This document shows, one piece after another, positions 16,601-17,385 of a stretch of 17,385 nt of DNA. This DNA is from Elusimicrobiota bacterium (GTDB lineage: Bacteria; Elusimicrobiota; Elusimicrobia; UBA1565; UBA9628). The stretch is from positions 1 to 17,385 of the forward strand of contig JAMPYD010000006.1 in the NCBI GenBank assembly GCA_023700845.1, given 5' to 3'. The position numbers were made by a program, and so were the translations under genes. Position 1 is the stretch's first letter. Every line of letters starts with the position of its first letter. The notes beneath the pieces are model-generated. The model worked only from the letters and a program-made list of their open reading frames with translations. It ran no database searches and was not told the origin of the DNA.

Positions 16601-17385
16601 GGAGTCCCCGTCGCGTGGCACTCGATGAAATCGATCTGCGACGGCGAAAGCCCCGATTCCAGATAGGCCGCGCGCATCGCGCGCAATTGGCCGACGGTGT
16701 TCGGCGCCAGCAGGCTGCCCCCCACGTCGTTGGAAAGGCCGCCCGCGAGCAGGACTCCGCGGATGCGGTCGCCGTCGCGCTGCGCGTCCGACAACCGCTT
16801 CAAGACGAAAAGCCCGGCGCCTTCGCCGACCACCAGGCCGTCGGCGGCGGCGTCGAACGGCGACGGGATGCCCGACGGCGACAGGGCCCGAAGCTGAGAG
16901 AAACCCATCTGCGTGTAAAGCGACTGCGGACGCGCCATTCCTCCGGCGAGCATCGCGTCGGCGCGGCCGGCGCGCAGCTCCTCCATCGCGAACTTCAGAG
17001 CGTAGAGCGACGAGGCGCAGGCGGCGTCGAGCGTCCACGAGCCGCCGCCGAGGCCGAAGGCCTTGGTCAGCACGCCGCCGGGCAGGCCGGCGACGAAGCG
17101 GTTGGCGGGATTGACGCGCGTCGAGGGCTGCCGCGGCGCGAGGCCCAGCGCGTCGCGCTCGAAGGCGGGCAGGAGCAGTTCGCGCGACCAGGCGGAGGCG
17201 CCGTCGGTGGGCAGGACGAGCTGCCCCAGGACGACGCCCGTGCGGGACCTGTCGGCGGCGGTCAGCTTCGCGCCGGCGAGCGCCTCACGGGCGGCATGGA
17301 GCGCCAGGTGGAACGCCGGATCGAGCGACGAGGCCCACCCCGGGTCGAGCGCCAGGCCCGCGGGGTCGAAGACGAAGTCGGAGAC
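10684..17385 (-). CDS. pfaC: PfaC/PfaB-like PUFA synthase subunit: KS-CLF-AT-(hotdog)x4; N-terminus outside window
   Basis: The frame is open to the window edge, leaving 2233 residues (numbered from base 17385); only the first part of the ketosynthase is missing. Domains in order: KS1 to about 379, with Cys123 in DAACASS, His257 in ECHATGT and His297 in SNIGH. KS2 or chain-length factor at about 400-844 has Glu591 where the Cys should be. A PfaB-type acyltransferase at about 964-1274 has GYSLGE (Ser1067), SSLFTSELAGP and FIELGPQGSC. A Pro/Ala linker (about 1339-1469) precedes four FabA-like hotdog units, with H1549/D1562, H1757/E1771, a His-less unit with MPFAILLEVALQPCGW, and H2134/E2148. 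Family members make polyunsaturated acyl chains iteratively. ACP, KR, MAT-ACP module and ER are not here. It resembles myxobacterial and thraustochytrid KS-CLF-AT proteins. No C-terminal acylglycerol acyltransferase is seen; oleA follows with an ATGA overlap. Confidence 0.93.
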   Translation of the reverse strand, partial: VSDFVFDPAGLALDPGWASSLDPAFHLALHAAREALAGAKLTAADRSRTGVVLGQLVLPTDGASAWSRELLLPAFERDALGLAPRQPSTRVNPANRFVAGLPGGVLTKAFGLGGGSWTLDAACASSLYALKFAMEELRAGRADAMLAGGMARPQSLYTQMGFSQLRALSPSGIPSPFDAAADGLVVGEGAGLFVLKRLSDAQRDGDRIRGVLLAGGLSNDVGGSLLAPNTVGQLRAMRAAYLESGLSPSQIDFIECHATGTPTGDPIEVASLKALWGERGWTKGQCSLGSVKSNIGHLLTAAGSAGLMKVLLAFENETLPPNANFREANPSAGLPESPFKVQSEAAPWTRRDAKTPRRAALSAFGFGGINAHLLVEEAPERRKAPSKSSPSVRRAVPSSVPVAIVGMDARFGTLDNLRSYQEAVLSGVEQESSYAEDRWHGIDAPAGFKGRYLREAGSDAASFRIPPKEMEEMLPQQLLALQSAAAAIADAKLSEEGRDRVGVFLGVAFDLAITHYDLRWSLDSSADAWAKSKGWSLSSADRSSWLSALRDACGPALTANRVMGGLASVAASRVAREFRLGGPSFTVSAEENSGLKALEAAVRALQRGEVDTALSSAVDISGEARALAGAHALKPFSAGGRPRPFDASADGSTPGEGAATVVLKRLDDALRDGDRIYAVIKGLGSASGGGADAFVPTPEACVEALRRAYDDAKVDPSTVGLLECHGSGDAREDRCEAAAAVEFFGTAAAELPLALSSSKSVIGHAGAAAGLAGLVKAALSLYQEILPAGPTIVNPIAPLSSASKRFHSPRRAAFWLRNRADGPRRAGVTSLGVDGGCVHAVLEGLERDSADILVEDERRQPLGARGEALFAVEAADPVFLLAALAALIDWAAAQDPADGIEALARRWWLKRGSSPEASHACAIVARDWKELLAAARMAVESLQDNPERPLPSDRAFLTTRPPLGGELAFVFPGSGNQYLGMTSSLGAQWPEVLRRQDAENGHLRDQMTPARVAPWRLAFEPGWEAKADSELNADYHALIFASVAHGTVTSDLMRAFGVQPNAVVGYSLGETAGLFATRAWTARDEMLRRMKQSSLFTSELAGPCDAARQFWRLPANEKVDWVLGVVDRPADAVNMALKGAERAALLIVNAPVECVVGGYRSAVEKLVEGLGCVFLPLQGVSTVHFPAAKLVEKQYRDLHLFPTRAPKGIRYYSGAFGKAYEVTRESAAESITTQAIRSVNFSALIKTAYEDGVRTFIELGPQGSCTRMIGKILGPLTHNARSVDSRGLDDVSGILKTLAFLISERVPVDLKPLYGARSFCAGHQGTPAQPAQYVRLSLGSRPSKVSWTPPSPPKAASPEPVKLAPVRVAPSVRFPEPTLPGDDFSPRAPQAPRELSLRIVASPQAAPSAAGSLSNAAALTAQAHQMYLKLAENFAKLQSQNLAQQIRIASGQSVVPAPVSAPLPLPLKKPVFMDRKACLEYASGKIGAVLGEAFAHVDAYPTRVRLPEEPLMLCDRIMSVTGTPNSMKPGSCVTEHDVLHNGWYLDSGHIPTCIAVEAGQADLFLSGYLGIDTQTKGKAVYRLLDAIVTFHDHLPKPGQVIKYDISIDGFGQHDDIWLFFFRYDSTVDGKPLLTMRKGCAGFFTNAELAKGKGIVLTDAEKLPVPGKLPSDWKPLAPFDEKLSLTEGQFEALRAGDLKTAFGPSFASLPFVPDTLPGGRMKLVDRILELDPKGGRYGLGRAVGEMDIHPDDWHLVCHFKDDNVMPGTLMYECCLHTLRVQLMRMGWVGEKGKVWHEPVPGVASQLKCRGQVLASTMKARYELHIKELGYGADGAPFCIADAFMYSDDKNIVQITDMSVRLSGTNRADIESLWVKKEKTVYYDSDKIMAYSNGNPSEAFGAPYKVFDKDRILARLPGPPYQFLDRIVGLKGEPFVLKAGASATAEYAVPKDAWYFKENGQATMPFAILLEVALQPCGWLAAYCGSALTSPVDLSFRNLGGDAIQHVEVTPETGTLITTVVMTKVSLAGGMVIQNYDMLMHDAAGRLVYQGKTEFGFFTKESLAQQVGLRGAKPFVAPAGVPPRRLPLKDGLPALPGPMLLLLDSVDQYDSAGPKGLGALIGRRAVNPSEWFFSAHFYQDPVCPGSLGLESFIELMKCHARDRWPGAGRFESMILGRTHKWLYRGQYTPVNKAVEVQCWITAVDEPSKTLTADGYLLRDGLVVYEMRDFTLKINS
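13187..13204. repeat. Perfect 18-bp palindrome in the PUFA-synthase linker
   Basis: ACTATCCTTAAGGATAGT reads the same on both strands. It lies inside the Pro/Ala linker coding region between AT and hotdog domains and is built from codons rare in the rest of the window (CTA, TTA, ATA). Function unknown. Confidence 0.85.
13283..13300. repeat. Second perfect 18-bp palindrome in the same linker
   Basis: ACTCGCACCGGTGCGAGT is self-complementary over all 18 bases. It is centred exactly 96 bp from the first palindrome and also begins ACT and ends AGT. On the minus strand both are followed by CGCC. A shorter hairpin (GCCGCC-TTC-GGCGGC) lies at 13319-13333. Confidence 0.85.

Overview
The window is a gene-dense, GC-rich stretch of about 17.4 kb. 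Many start codons are GTG, and genes overlap by 4 nt. Two proteins carry lipoprotein signals, which points to a Gram-negative-type bacterium. The composition and gene content would suit a PUFA-synthase-bearing lineage such as Myxococcota, Elusimicrobiota or a related environmental phylum. No rRNA or tRNA is present to settle this, so the taxonomic guess is weak.

Layout: (1) Plus strand, 2-3365. A large membrane-associated protein, cut at its N-terminus by the window edge, joins the C-terminal half of an animal-type haem peroxidase (cyclooxygenase/alpha-dioxygenase-like) to a caleosin-like region. A small secreted protein of unknown function follows. (2) Minus strand, 3331-6046. These are an exported M19 membrane-dipeptidase homologue, a SlyD-type FKBP prolyl isomerase lipoprotein, and an N-acetylmuramoyl-L-alanine amidase lipoprotein (the last two overlapping by 4 nt). 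A strong hairpin terminator separates the lipoprotein pair from the dipeptidase. (3) Minus strand, 6209-17385. This is one translationally coupled operon: a giant PUFA-synthase subunit (KS, KS-like chain-length factor, PfaB-type acyltransferase, four FabA-like hotdog units; N-terminus outside the window) followed by oleA, oleB, oleC and oleD in canonical order. The PUFA-synthase/oleA, oleB/oleC and oleC/oleD junctions are ATGA or GTGA overlaps, and oleA/oleB can be read the same way.

How the genes fit together: PUFA-type synthases build polyunsaturated acyl chains. OleA condenses two acyl thioesters head to head to a beta-keto acid, OleD reduces it, OleC closes a beta-lactone, and OleB decarboxylates the lactone to a long-chain cis-olefin. 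Physical fusion of a dedicated PUFA-synthase subunit to oleABCD predicts a self-contained locus for a very long-chain polyunsaturated hydrocarbon. The ACP, KR and ER functions must lie upstream of base 17385 or elsewhere. The nearby oxygenase-caleosin fusion suggests a lipid-oxidation function in the same neighbourhood, but it is on the opposite strand and any link is speculative.
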